From positions 1 through 25,633 of the forward strand of contig DASYRM010000209.1 of the NCBI GenBank assembly GCA_036004405.1: 25,633 nucleotides of DNA, written 5' to 3'. How positions within the stretch are numbered: position 1 is the first letter of the stretch; every line of letters starts with the position of its first letter. A model generated the notes under the pieces. It had not been told where the DNA came from and searched no databases. It saw only the letters and a list, made by a program, of their open reading frames with translations. Source of the stretch: DASYRM01 sp036004405. Lineage in GTDB: Bacteria > Acidobacteriota > Vicinamibacteria > Vicinamibacterales > UBA2999. Positions 1 to 7,822 of the stretch are shown here, one piece after another. The position numbers were made by a program, and so were the translations under genes.

Positions 1-16
1 CGCACCTTTAGGTGCG
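1..16 (-). terminator. Hairpin after the last gene of the purine operon, cut by window edge
   Basis: A perfect 6-bp stem (CGCACC/GGTGCG) with a 4-base loop starts three bases past the stop codon of the ureidoglycolate amidohydrolase gene. The stem may be longer, because its outer arm leaves the window, and any T-run would also lie outside. The position fits a transcription terminator, but it could equally be one of the short palindromic repeats seen elsewhere in this window: the adjoining AGGTGCGCCTCTACG resembles AGGTCCGCCTTTACG at 5970-5984. Confidence 0.4.
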
Positions 17-19
17 CCT

Positions 20-1282
20 CTACGTACGGTGCGCCAGCGCCGCCAGCGTTCGCGCGAGGACCGCCGTGCCGTTCGCAATGGCCGCCGGCGACGCATATTC
101 GTCCGGCCTGTGACTCACTCCGCCGCGGCAGGGAATGAAGATCATGCCAGTCGGCGCGACGCGCGCCATGAACAGCGAGTCGTGGTAGGCACGGCTGATC
201 ATCGTGCGATGGCTCACGGCATGTGCCTGACATGCTGACGTCACCGCGCCGACGATCGCCGGCGCGCAGATCGCCGGCGGGTCGGCATTGAGCGTTTCGA
301 CCCGAACCGTGACGCCACGCCGCGCGGCAATCGCCTGGGACGCCTCGAGAATCGCCGACAGGACATCATCGCGCCGCGCGCGCTCGATGTCGCGCACGTC
401 GACCTCGAGCGTAGTGCGAGAGGGCACGCTGTTGACCGCGCCGGGAAAGACGTGGCACACGCCCACGGTGCCGACGGTGTCGATAGAGCCGGTCGCGCGC
501 GCGGCGGCTTCGACGGCGAGCGCGATCTCGGCCCCGGCGAGGAACGCGTCGTGGCGATCGGGCATGAGCACGGCGCCGGCGTGGCCGCCCTGTCCTTCGA
601 TGTGGATGCGCAGGCTCGCCGGGGCGGCGATCGCCGTCACGACCCCGATGTCGAGCTTCTCGGCCTCGAGCAGCGGCCCTTGCTCGATGTGCAGCTCGAC
701 GAACGCGGAGTAGGTGCCCTCGGACAGCCGCACCGAGGCCAGCGCGCCGCTGAACCCGGCCGCCGTCCGGCAGGCCTTCAGCGTGCCCTGGTCGGCATCG
801 CGCAGCGTGTCATCCACCACCGGATCGAGCGCACCCGACAGCAGCCGGCTGCCGAGGCAGCCGATCCCGAATCGGGTTGGCTCTTCCGACGTAAACAAAA
901 CCAGCTCGATGGAGCGTCGCGGCGTGAATCCCCGCTGGAGCGCGCGGATCGCTTCGAGACCGCCGAGCACGCCAACGGTGCCGTCGAAGCGCCCGGCGTT
1001 GGGAATGGCGTCGATGTGGGACCCGGTCGCCACGGCCGGTAAGTCCGGCGACGTACCGCGCCATCGAGCGAACGTGTTGCCAACGGCGTCGGTCCTGACC
1101 GCCAGCGACGCCTCGGCGCAGAGCGACGTGACATACTCGCGTGCTTTCCGATCGGTCTCACCAAACACGACCCGAGTCACGGCTGGAGCCGGCGCGTCGG
1201 AAAACGCCGCCAGGGTGTCGAGCTCGCGCGCGAGGCGGTCCCCGTCGACCCGCAGCCCGTCGAGTCGCGCGGTGGGCATCAT
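20..1282 (-). CDS. uah: Ureidoglycolate amidohydrolase (UAH), M20-family metallohydrolase
   Basis: 420-aa binuclear-metal amidohydrolase of the M20/allantoate-amidohydrolase superfamily. It is expected to hydrolyse (S)-ureidoglycolate to glyoxylate, CO2 and two ammonia, the last step of the ureide pathway. Likely metal ligands are His89 (GSHIDAIP), Asp100 (RFDG), Glu133/134 (TSEEPTRFG), His198 (ELHIEQG) and His391 (SHRPDEY). The blocks TSEEPTRFGI, AIAAPASL, GGHAGAVLMP and RAYHDSLFMA match plant ureidoglycolate amidohydrolase, as I remember it, far better than they match E. coli AllC. This, plus allE directly upstream, separates it from the true allantoate amidohydrolase at 3317-4546. The ATG at 1282 overlaps the allE stop as ATGA; a second ATG follows immediately. 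No signal peptide, so cytoplasmic. The family call is very secure and substrate assignment is good but inferred. Confidence 0.88.
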   Translation of the reverse strand: MMPTARLDGLRVDGDRLARELDTLAAFSDAPAPAVTRVVFGETDRKAREYVTSLCAEASLAVRTDAVGNTFARWRGTSPDLPAVATGSHIDAIPNAGRFDGTVGVLGGLEAIRALQRGFTPRRSIELVLFTSEEPTRFGIGCLGSRLLSGALDPVVDDTLRDADQGTLKACRTAAGFSGALASVRLSEGTYSAFVELHIEQGPLLEAEKLDIGVVTAIAAPASLRIHIEGQGGHAGAVLMPDRHDAFLAGAEIALAVEAAARATGSIDTVGTVGVCHVFPGAVNSVPSRTTLEVDVRDIERARRDDVLSAILEASQAIAARRGVTVRVETLNADPPAICAPAIVGAVTSACQAHAVSHRTMISRAYHDSLFMARVAPTGMIFIPCRGGVSHRPDEYASPAAIANGTAVLARTLAALAHRT

Positions 1283-1989
1283 CGCGGGTAGCGATCCCAG
1301 TCCTTGTAGATCAGATACTTCGCCACCTGTTTGCCGATGGCACCGAACCACTGCGGGCAGTAGCGGTCCATCCAGATGAAATCGCCCGCCTCGACCGGAT
1401 ACCACTGCGAGCCGAGCCGATAGATGCCGCCGCCTTCGAGCATGAGCAGACCGTGTTCCATGACGTGGATCTCGACCGCGGGCAGTGCCGCGCCTGGCTC
1501 GAACGTCATCGTGTTGACGCGAAAGTCGAAGGCATTGTCGTCGGGGATCAGCGCGCGGACCGTGAGCCAGCGGTCGTCAGCGAGATGAGTGGGAGCCACC
1601 TGAGATTCACGGCCGGTGAAGCTGGCAGGGGGCCTGCCCCCGATTGCTTCGTACGGTTTCTCGATCACGGCGGCGCGGCAGGCGACCTCGGTCGACACCG
1701 GAGTGTCGGCGCCCGCGGCCACGTACGCGAAATCGCCCGCGCCGAGACGCGCCCCGCCGGCCGTGAGGTGACCGTCAAGCACGTAGACGAAACGCTGGTC
1801 GCCCGACGCCGCAAGAGACCCGCCGGGCTCGAACTCCGCGGTGTACTGCACGAACCGGGCGCCGCCGGCGGGGGAGGCGTGCACGATCGCCGTCGCGTGG
1901 CGCATGCCGGGCAGCGCCGCGCGGACGAACGTCTCGGGTGTCTGCAGGCGATGGTCGTTCGAATTGGCGCTGCGGGTGTGAATTGTCAT
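1279..1989 (-). CDS. allE: (S)-ureidoglycine aminohydrolase, bicupin
   Basis: 236-aa double-cupin protein. AllE/UGlyAH takes (S)-ureidoglycine, the product of allantoate amidohydrolase, to (S)-ureidoglycolate plus ammonia using Mn2+ in the C-terminal cupin. The metal set is visible as Glu173, His175 and His179 in VEIHVMEHG, with Gln213 in CPQWFGA. The C-terminal YLIYKDWDRYP is also typical of the family, and the length is close to the usual 240-260 aa. The ATG at 1989 overlaps the allantoinase stop (ATGA), and its own stop overlaps the start of uah in the same way. Its presence directs the pathway through ureidoglycolate stereospecifically and keeps the intermediate from decaying spontaneously. 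Cytoplasmic. Confidence 0.93.
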   Translation of the reverse strand: MTIHTRSANSNDHRLQTPETFVRAALPGMRHATAIVHASPAGGARFVQYTAEFEPGGSLAASGDQRFVYVLDGHLTAGGARLGAGDFAYVAAGADTPVSTEVACRAAVIEKPYEAIGGRPPASFTGRESQVAPTHLADDRWLTVRALIPDDNAFDFRVNTMTFEPGAALPAVEIHVMEHGLLMLEGGGIYRLGSQWYPVEAGDFIWMDRYCPQWFGAIGKQVAKYLIYKDWDRYPR

Positions 1990-3320
1990 GTCGCGTTGGG
2001 CCGCACGAGCCTGCCTTTCTCCTGATTGGTGATGCGTCCGTCGAGGAAGATGGTATCGCCGCGCCGCAGCGTCCGCCGCACGCGGCCGCGGAACGTGGCC
2101 TTGAGGTACGGGGTGATCTTGTGCCGCTGGTGCAGGTCCGACACCCGCAGCGCGTGCCGCTCGTCGAGATCGACGATCGCGAGGTCGGCGTCGCCGCCCA
2201 CGGCCAGCCGGCCCTTGCGTGCGATCCGGAACCGCGTTGCGGGCTCGGCGGCCAGCAGCGACACGAGGCGCGTGAGCGGCAGGCCGCGGACATGACATCC
2301 GGCGCTCAGCAGCACCGGCAGCGTGCTCTGCACGCCGGCAATGCCGCCCCACGCCGCGAACACGTCGCCCGCTTTCAGGGCAGGCAGCGTGGGCGAGTGA
2401 TCGGACGCGACGATATCGACGTGCCCGGCCTCGAGCGCCTCCCATAGCGCCTCCTGTTCCGCGGCCGCTCGCAACGGCGGCGCGCACTTGGCCACGGTGC
2501 CCAGCCGTTCGAGGTCGTCGTCCACGAAAAACAGATAGTGCGGGCAGGTCTCGATCGACACGTCCACGCCGCGCGCCCGGCCCGCGAGCGCTGCCGCGAC
2601 GCCGCGGCCGGAGCTGACGTGCACGATGTGCAGTTTGGCGTGCGCGTCGGCGGCGAGCTGCACGGCGCGTTCGATGGCCTCGACCTCGGCGGCGACGGGA
2701 CGCGAGTCGAGAAACGCGCGCGCCGTGCGCGCCGTCGTCTGCTGCGCGAGTTGCCGCACCATCTCGTCGCTCTCGGCGTGCACGGCCACCGGCAGGTCGA
2801 GGCGCGCGGCCTCGCGCAGGCCGTCGAGGAGCGTCGAGTCGTCGGCGCGGGGAAACTCCGGCAGACCGGAGTCGCACATGAACGCTTTGAAGCCGACGAC
2901 GCCCTTGGCGGCCATCTCCGCCATCTCGGGAACCGAGCCTGGCACCAGCCCGCCCCAGAGGCCGAAGTCGGCGATCGACGCGGCCTCGAGCGCCTCGCGC
3001 TTGTGGTCCACTTCGCGGCCGTTGACGGTGCACGGCGTCGAGTTGAGCGGCATGTCGAAGAACACCGTCCCGCCGCCGGCGGCCAGCGCGCGGCTTCCGG
3101 TGGCGGCGCCTTCCCAGTCGGCGCGGCCCGGCTCGTTGAAATGCAGGTGCACGTCGATAACGCCGGGCAGCACCACCAGCCCGCGGGCGTCGATCTCGGT
3201 CTCGGCGCCCGGCAGCTCCTCTGCGATGGCGGCGATGCGGCCGTCCTCGATGGAAAGGTCGGCGTTCCGTTCACCGTCCGGCGTGATCAGCCGGCCGCCA
3301 CGCACCACGATGCCGCTCAT
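1986..3320 (-). CDS. allB: Allantoinase
   Basis: 444-aa cyclic amidohydrolase of the dihydroorotase/hydantoinase type that opens the hydantoin ring of allantoin to give allantoate. The first metal site is DVHLHFNEPGR (His58 and His60), the carboxylated bridging lysine is Lys145 in GFKAFMCD, further histidines lie in HIVHVSS and the catalytic Asp in SDHSPTLP. The N-terminal beta segment (GIVVRGGRLITPDG) and the C-terminal GDADLAIVDLD close the small sandwich domain usual for this family. The ATG at 3320 overlaps the allC stop by four bases, and its stop overlaps allE. Length and motifs are normal, with nothing missing. Confidence 0.95.
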   Translation of the reverse strand: MSGIVVRGGRLITPDGERNADLSIEDGRIAAIAEELPGAETEIDARGLVVLPGVIDVHLHFNEPGRADWEGAATGSRALAAGGGTVFFDMPLNSTPCTVNGREVDHKREALEAASIADFGLWGGLVPGSVPEMAEMAAKGVVGFKAFMCDSGLPEFPRADDSTLLDGLREAARLDLPVAVHAESDEMVRQLAQQTTARTARAFLDSRPVAAEVEAIERAVQLAADAHAKLHIVHVSSGRGVAAALAGRARGVDVSIETCPHYLFFVDDDLERLGTVAKCAPPLRAAAEQEALWEALEAGHVDIVASDHSPTLPALKAGDVFAAWGGIAGVQSTLPVLLSAGCHVRGLPLTRLVSLLAAEPATRFRIARKGRLAVGGDADLAIVDLDERHALRVSDLHQRHKITPYLKATFRGRVRRTLRRGDTIFLDGRITNQEKGRLVRPNAT

Positions 3321-4546
3321 GATCGTTCCGCGCCCAGCAGATCGAGGAAGCGCAGTCCGGCGGCGAGGGCGGCCGCCACGTCGTCGTCGTGCACCGCCTC
3401 GTCGGGGTGGTGGCTGAGGCCGCCAGGACTCCGCAGGAACAACATCGCCACCGGCATCCGCAGCCCCAGGACCATCGCGTCGTGGCCGGCGCCGCTGACC
3501 ACGTTCGAAGCGGAAATACCACTGTCGGACACCGCGCGTTCGAGGAGCGCCGTGAGGGCGATGTCCATGGCGAGAGCCGGCTCGTCGAGGCGGACCTCGT
3601 GGTGGAGCGTGAGCCCGCGGCGCGCGGCGATGTCGCGCGCCAGCGTCACGGCCTCGGCGGCAGCCCGCACGCGCGACGGATTGTCCCGATGGCGCACATC
3701 GAGGCTCACGACGCACCTGCCCGCGATGACGTTCGTGGCGTTGGGCTCCGTCTCGATCCGTCCGACCGTGGCCACGAGATCAGGCACCTGTGACGCCGCG
3801 CGCTCGACGGCGGCAATCCACTCGGCGGCGCCGGCCAGCGCGTCACGCCGCAGGTGCATCGGCGTGGTACCGGCATGGCCGGCGGTCCCGGTGAACGTGA
3901 GCATGACGCGGGTCTGTCCGGCAATCCGGCTCACCACGCCCAGCGGCAACCCGCGCGACTCGAGCACCGGCCCCTGCTCGATGTGGAATTCGAGATATCC
4001 GATCGCGTCGCCGGCGGCGGCTTCGGGGATGCGACTCGGGTCGAGGCCGTATGCACGAATGGCGTCGGCGACCGTGCAGCCATGGGGATCGCGGTGGTCG
4101 AGGATGTCGCGGTCGAGCGTGCCGGCGAGCGCGCGGCTGCCGATGTACGGCACGCCGAAGCGCACGCCTTCTTCTTCCGAGAAGCCCACGACCTCGATCG
4201 CAAACGGCAGGCGCCGACTGCCGAGCGACTCGACGAGCGCGATGCCGAGCATCACGCCCAGCACGCCGTCGAAGGCGCCCGCCCGCGGTACGGTATCGAG
4301 GTGTGAGCCCACGAAGAGGCGCGCGCCGCCGGCTGTGGCGCCGTCAGAGACGCCGCGAATGTTTCCCGCGTGGTCTACCGTTACCGCCATGCCCGCCGCT
4401 GTCATCCACTCGGTCACATGCGCGTGGACGTCCCGCATCGGCGGCGACAGGAAAGTGCGCGTCGTCACACCGGACGCCTCGCTGCACCCGGCCAGGACGC
4501 GACAGCGTCGAACGGCTTCGGTGGCGCGCGCGGCCACGGTGTTCAC
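3317..4546 (-). CDS. allC: Allantoate amidohydrolase, M20 family
   Basis: 409-aa M20-type Zn/Mn amidohydrolase. The assigned step is allantoate to (S)-ureidoglycine, CO2 and ammonia. Metal-site motifs are GSHLDTVP (His82), AFDGVLG (Asp93), FSEEEGVRFG (Glu124-126), EFHIEQG and the distal GAGHDA and LSHHPDE histidines. GTAGHAGTTPM is the dimerisation/substrate loop shared with E. coli AllC. The start is taken as GTG at 4546, which overlaps the uraH stop by one base (TAGTG); no ATG or other start gives a normal N-terminus. It is a clear paralogue of the gene at 20-1282; the division of labour between them is inferred from motif similarity and gene order. Because allE follows, ureidoglycine should be handed on rather than lost. 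Confidence 0.9.
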   Translation of the reverse strand: MNTVAARATEAVRRCRVLAGCSEASGVTTRTFLSPPMRDVHAHVTEWMTAAGMAVTVDHAGNIRGVSDGATAGGARLFVGSHLDTVPRAGAFDGVLGVMLGIALVESLGSRRLPFAIEVVGFSEEEGVRFGVPYIGSRALAGTLDRDILDHRDPHGCTVADAIRAYGLDPSRIPEAAAGDAIGYLEFHIEQGPVLESRGLPLGVVSRIAGQTRVMLTFTGTAGHAGTTPMHLRRDALAGAAEWIAAVERAASQVPDLVATVGRIETEPNATNVIAGRCVVSLDVRHRDNPSRVRAAAEAVTLARDIAARRGLTLHHEVRLDEPALAMDIALTALLERAVSDSGISASNVVSGAGHDAMVLGLRMPVAMLFLRSPGGLSHHPDEAVHDDDVAAALAAGLRFLDLLGAERS

Positions 4547-4899
4547 TACGACCCCCGGTAGACGCTGTAGCCGTGCGGGGCGAGCAGGAGCGGGATGTGG
4601 TAATTGCCGTCGGGCTCGGCAATGCCCACGCGCACCACGATGTCGTCGAGAAACAGCGGGGTGGGCAGGCCAGAACCCGCGCGGCGCAGGTAGTCCCCCA
4701 CGTGGAACGTCAGCTCGTATGTGCCGACGTCGAGATGGTCGGCCACGAGCAGCGGCGTATCGGTACGGCCGTCGGCGTTGGTCACCGCCGTCGCCAGGCA
4801 CGTGCGGCCGCCGTCGCCGAGCCGGTGCAGTTCGATGGGGATCCCGCCCGCGGGCCGGCCGCGGGCGGTGTCGAGGACGTGCGTGGAGAGGCGCGGCAT
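4546..4899 (-). CDS. uraH: 5-hydroxyisourate hydrolase (transthyretin-related)
   Basis: 117-aa HIU hydrolase, which opens 5-hydroxyisourate to OHCU. Catalytic residues are in place: His7 in LSTHVLDT, Arg45 in ADGRTD, His101 in YHIPLLLAPHG and the C-terminal YRGS that defines the family. There is no N-terminal extension, so it is the cytoplasmic form rather than the periplasmic one found in enterobacteria. It ends one base inside the GTG of allC. Upstream lies a 139-bp gap packed with palindromes, separating it from uox. The first base of the ATG (4899) lies at the edge of an inverted repeat. Confidence 0.95.
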   Translation of the reverse strand: MPRLSTHVLDTARGRPAGGIPIELHRLGDGGRTCLATAVTNADGRTDTPLLVADHLDVGTYELTFHVGDYLRRAGSGLPTPLFLDDIVVRVGIAEPDGNYHIPLLLAPHGYSVYRGS

Positions 4900-4950
4900 T
4901 TAGCGAGGCTCCGCCCCGGACCGACGAGCATGTGGCTCCGCCTCGCTAAA
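4899..4950. repeat. Inverted repeat at the uraH start
   Basis: Perfect 11-bp arms TTTAGCGAGGC (4899-4909) and GCCTCGCTAAA (4940-4950) surround a 30-base spacer. GGCTCCGCC occurs twice inside, in direct orientation. In the uraH mRNA the folded stem would abut the start codon, so it could affect translation of uraH. The arm sequence resembles TTTAGCGAAGGC at 5954-5965, suggesting a small repeat family. Confidence 0.6.
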
Positions 4951-4964
4951 AGCAGCGTCTTCTT

Positions 4965-4983
4965 GCCCGCACTTCGTGCGGGC
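4965..4983. repeat. 8-bp hairpin between uraH and uox
   Basis: GCCCGCAC and GTGCGGGC form a perfect 8-bp stem around a 3-base TTC loop. On the minus strand it is followed by an A/G-rich stretch and then GCTTTT, so it could act as a weak terminator or pause site after uox. It may equally be a stable structure protecting a processed mRNA end. Confidence 0.45.
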
Positions 4984-4984
4984 G

Positions 4985-5049
4985 GGACGTCTTGAAAGGC
5001 CGTCGCCGACGTGACTCATCGCAAGGTTCATTGGCCTTTCAAGACGTCC
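4985..5049. repeat. 17-bp perfect inverted repeat overlapping the end of uox
   Basis: Arms at 4985-5001 and 5033-5049 are perfectly complementary over 17 bases, with a 31-base spacer (5002-5032). The right arm contains the last codons and TGA stop of uox, so the repeat copies the gene's own 3' end in inverted orientation. On the transcript this is a long stable stem directly after the stop. It could be a terminator, a processing site that sets uox and uraH levels apart, or the scar of an inverted duplication. Confidence 0.65.
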
Positions 5050-5896
5050 GCGTCAGGCGCAAGCCGAGGCAGCCGTAGGGCGGGCGCGCGTCGGTATAGA
5101 CGCCGAGCACGTTGCCCTGTTCGGCAATCGTATCCCACGTGCGGTTGGTGGCCTCGAGGTGCACCTCGCGGAGCGACGTCAGCTCGTGAAGCAGGGCGGT
5201 GCCAATCTTGTAGATCAACTGCTGGATACTGCCCGATTCGAACGCCGCGAACGTGTCGCGCACCATCTGACGCACCCGCCGCGTCGTCTGGCCGCCGTCG
5301 AATCCCGCGCTGGGATCCGTGTGCCGCCACTCGAGGTCGAGCCACATGTGCAGCGGCCGGTTCTCGAGATCGGGCAGCGTGGTGTACTCGTCGCGCACGA
5401 AGCCGCGAAAGGCGCTGCCGCCCAGGCGCAACAGCTTGAACCCCCGCAGTCCCGACACGGTTTCCACGATGGCGCCCGGCGCCGTGATCTCGGTGCGCGC
5501 CCAACCCCGTTCGGGGCCGCTCGGCGTGAACGCCGGTCCGCCCGGCACGCCCGCGTAGGCAATCTCCTCGGCCGACACCTGCAGCCCTTCGACCTGCGGA
5601 TACTTTGCCAGGAAGGTCGTGGCGAGAAAGCGGCAGTAGGACTCCAGGTCGTGGCCGTCGAACCGCATCGTCTCGCGCTGGATGAAGTTCTTCATCGAGT
5701 CGGTGGCGATGAGGCCGGTGTTGTCGCCGGTGGTGTAGGTGGGCCAGAACGCGTCGCCATAGAGCAGCATCAGCACCTTGGCGCCGAACACCGCGCTGGT
5801 GCCCGCCGGCACACGCCCGTCGCGAGCGAGGCGATAGACGATGACGTCGCCTTTCCCGTAGTAGTTGCGCTTCCAGCCACTGGCGAACTGTTCCAT
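5039..5896 (-). CDS. uox: Urate oxidase (uricase)
   Basis: 285-aa cofactor-free urate oxidase, which oxidises urate with O2 to 5-hydroxyisourate and H2O2. The catalytic lysine is visible as Lys15 in YYGKGDV, and the Thr-Asp pair is Thr65-Asp66 in GLIATDSMKN. The second T-fold half carries NRTWDTIAE and ends in DARPPYGCLGLRL. The length is that of single-domain bacterial uricases, with no OHCU-decarboxylase fusion as in Bacillus PucL; that activity is encoded separately by uraD upstream. The ATG at 5896 is the only start preserving the N-terminus. Unlike its operon neighbours it has no overlapping junctions: 94 bp upstream and 139 bp downstream, both rich in palindromes. H2O2 production suggests a need for catalase elsewhere. 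Confidence 0.95.
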   Translation of the reverse strand: MEQFASGWKRNYYGKGDVIVYRLARDGRVPAGTSAVFGAKVLMLLYGDAFWPTYTTGDNTGLIATDSMKNFIQRETMRFDGHDLESYCRFLATTFLAKYPQVEGLQVSAEEIAYAGVPGGPAFTPSGPERGWARTEITAPGAIVETVSGLRGFKLLRLGGSAFRGFVRDEYTTLPDLENRPLHMWLDLEWRHTDPSAGFDGGQTTRRVRQMVRDTFAAFESGSIQQLIYKIGTALLHELTSLREVHLEATNRTWDTIAEQGNVLGVYTDARPPYGCLGLRLTRTS

Positions 5897-5912
5897 GGTC
5901 TGTTCCGGCCGA

Positions 5913-5984
5913 CCCGCCCACCTCCGCCAAGGCTACGGTGGGTCCGCCATAGCTTTAGCGAAGGCGGAAAGGTCCGCCTTTACG
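5913..5984. repeat. Cluster of short palindromes between uraD and uox
   Basis: Three dyads are packed into about 70 bp: CCCACC/GGTGGG (5917-5922 and 5937-5942), TCCGCC/GGCGGA (5943-5948 and 5963-5968), and AAGGCGGA/TCCGCCTT (5961-5968 and 5973-5980). The arrangement is that of REP-like intergenic repeats. It sits just upstream of the uox start, so it may also influence uox expression. Similar sequence pieces occur at 4899-4950 and at the window start. Confidence 0.6.
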
Positions 5985-5990
5985 AGTGTT

Positions 5991-6494
5991 TCATGGGAGC
6001 AGGGTCTCGAGCCTGAAGCCCGCGATGCGCGCCACCTGCCGCAAGGCCTCGCTGAACTCCTCGTCCCGTGACGCTGTCAGGCGGCGTTCGAGCGCCGCCA
6101 GGATGTCGTATTTGGTGGCACCCTTGACGGCGAAGAGGAACGGGAAACCGAATCGCTCCCGGTAGTCCCGATTGAGCCGCCCCAGACGCTCGAACTCCGC
6201 CGGTGAGAGGCGGTCCAGCCCGGCTCCGGCCTGCTCGCCGGCGGAGGCCTCGGTCATCCGCGCGCGCGTCCCCAGATCAGGGTGCGCCCGCAGCACGGCG
6301 AGCTGGGCGTCCTTGGCGGCCCCCATCAGCGTGTCCACCATCGCCGCGTGCAACGCGTCGAGCGATGCGAACGGCCGGTGCTCCCACGCCCCCTCGGCCA
6401 CCCACGGTGAGTGCTCGAACACGCCGCCGAGCGCGGTGACGAAGGTGTCCCTGGTGCCGGCGTTCAAGTCGGTCAGGGTCACAGTGGCGGTCAT
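5991..6494 (-). CDS. uraD: 2-oxo-4-hydroxy-4-carboxy-5-ureidoimidazoline (OHCU) decarboxylase
   Basis: 167-aa all-helical OHCU decarboxylase that makes (S)-allantoin stereospecifically from OHCU. The catalytic His71 sits in AHPDLG, followed by the family's SAGEQAGAGLDRL segment and the substrate-loop block ERFGFPFLFAVKG (about residues 113-125). Length is as expected. The ATG at 6494 overlaps the guanine deaminase stop (ATGA). With uraH and uox it makes the complete three-enzyme urate-to-allantoin set. Confidence 0.95.
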   Translation of the reverse strand: MTATVTLTDLNAGTRDTFVTALGGVFEHSPWVAEGAWEHRPFASLDALHAAMVDTLMGAAKDAQLAVLRAHPDLGTRARMTEASAGEQAGAGLDRLSPAEFERLGRLNRDYRERFGFPFLFAVKGATKYDILAALERRLTASRDEEFSEALRQVARIAGFRLETLLP

Positions 6495-7822
6495 CGCGCC
6501 AGCGGCGATCCTGCGACGGGTTCACCGGCGCGATGCACTGTCTGGCCGGCGACGCGCACTTCGCGGATGCTCTCGGGACCGGCAAGTGTGAAGATGGCTG
6601 CCAGCGATTCCTCGAGACTCTGGACGCGCGACAGCACGTCGGCCAGCGGCGTCTCGGCCGGGGGCCGGACGTACACGAGGTCGGCCGCCTTGCCGGGCAG
6701 GAAGTCGCCGATCTCATCCCCGAGTCCCACCGCCTCGGCGCCGGCCTTCGTGACCAGGTAGCACAGGCGGGCCGGATCCAGGTTGATGCCGTCGGATGCG
6801 ACGCGCTGCATCAGGTGCGCCTGCAGGCCTTCTTTCAACATGCCGAAGCCGGTCCCACCGCCGACGTCGGTGCCGAGCGCGCAGGCCACGCCGGCTTCCA
6901 CGTGCCGGTGCAACGGGAAGATGCCGTTGCCGAGCGCGGCGTTGCTGCTGGGGCAGTGCGCAATCGCCGTCCGGCCCGCGGCCAGCCGCTCCAGTTCGCT
7001 GTCGGTGGGATGGACGTCGTGCGCGAGCACCGTCCGCGAGCCGGTGAGGCCGAACCGCTCGTAGACGGCGAGATAGTCCTCCGCCCAGGGAAAGAGCGCG
7101 GGCACCTCGGCAATCTCGGCCAGGCTCTCGTTGATGTGCGTCTGCACGCGGAGCCCGTCGTGTTCGGCCAGCAGCGTCCCGCACATCTCGAGCATGGCGT
7201 CCGACGCCGAGAGCGCAAAGCGCGGCGTGACCGCGTAGAGCAGGCGCCCGTGACGGTGGAAACGGCGAATGAGCTCGGTGCTGTCGCGATAGGCGTCGCG
7301 CGGCGACTGGTGCAGCTCGGGGCGCAGGTAGCGATCCGACACGACGAGACCGCTGATGACGCGGAGGCCGGCCGCGTCCGCGGCGTCGAAGAGCGCCGCC
7401 GTAGCCGGACCGAAATGCGACCCGAACACCAGCGCCGTGGTCGTGCCGTGGGCGGCGAGCGCCCGCACGAAACGATCGGCGGTGCCGGTGGCATAGGCCA
7501 GGTCGGCCATCCGCGCTTCTTCGGGCAACGCCACGTGCTCCAACCAGTCGAGCAGCGTGCGCCCGAGACCGCCGAGGATGCGAAGCTGGGGAAAGTGCAC
7601 GTGCGTGTCCACGAAGCCAGGCAGCACGAACCCGCCGCGCCAGTCCGTGACAGGCGCTTCGGGGAACGCCTCCCGCACGCTCGCGAAGGCGCCGCTCTCC
7701 ACGATCCGTCCGTCGCGAATCAGCAGGCCGCCGTCCTCGTGGGACACCAGCGCGCGGCCATCGCGGAACGCGTTGGTGGGGGTGTGGAAGAACGGAGCCC
7801 GCAGGAGCTCGACGGCCGTCAC
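6491..7822 (-). CDS. guaD: Guanine deaminase
   Basis: 443-aa amidohydrolase-superfamily guanine deaminase that feeds guanine into the pathway as xanthine. PGFVDTHVHFPQ gives His74 and His76 of the zinc site; the others are in QTHINES, the HCPSSN block and LGTDVGGGTGFGML. PGFVDTHVHFPQ and HCPSSN together are characteristic of GuaD rather than of cytosine or atrazine-type deaminases. The start is GTG at 7822, which overlaps the xdhB stop as GTGA, so translation is probably coupled. No signal peptide. Placement inside the xanthine dehydrogenase operon shows that guanine is an intended substrate. Confidence 0.92.
   Translation of the reverse strand: MTAVELLRAPFFHTPTNAFRDGRALVSHEDGGLLIRDGRIVESGAFASVREAFPEAPVTDWRGGFVLPGFVDTHVHFPQLRILGGLGRTLLDWLEHVALPEEARMADLAYATGTADRFVRALAAHGTTTALVFGSHFGPATAALFDAADAAGLRVISGLVVSDRYLRPELHQSPRDAYRDSTELIRRFHRHGRLLYAVTPRFALSASDAMLEMCGTLLAEHDGLRVQTHINESLAEIAEVPALFPWAEDYLAVYERFGLTGSRTVLAHDVHPTDSELERLAAGRTAIAHCPSSNAALGNGIFPLHRHVEAGVACALGTDVGGGTGFGMLKEGLQAHLMQRVASDGINLDPARLCYLVTKAGAEAVGLGDEIGDFLPGKAADLVYVRPPAETPLADVLSRVQSLEESLAAIFTLAGPESIREVRVAGQTVHRAGEPVAGSPLAR

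Noticed and set aside
20..1282. Reading this gene as a second allantoate amidohydrolase
   Set aside because: The TSEEPTRFG, AIAAPASL and RAYHDSLFMA blocks fit ureidoglycolate amidohydrolase, and allE directly upstream makes its substrate.
2538..4949. 803-codon plus-strand open frame across allB, allC and uraH
   Set aside because: It crosses three well-supported genes on the other strand, and its translation is compositionally biased with no domain.
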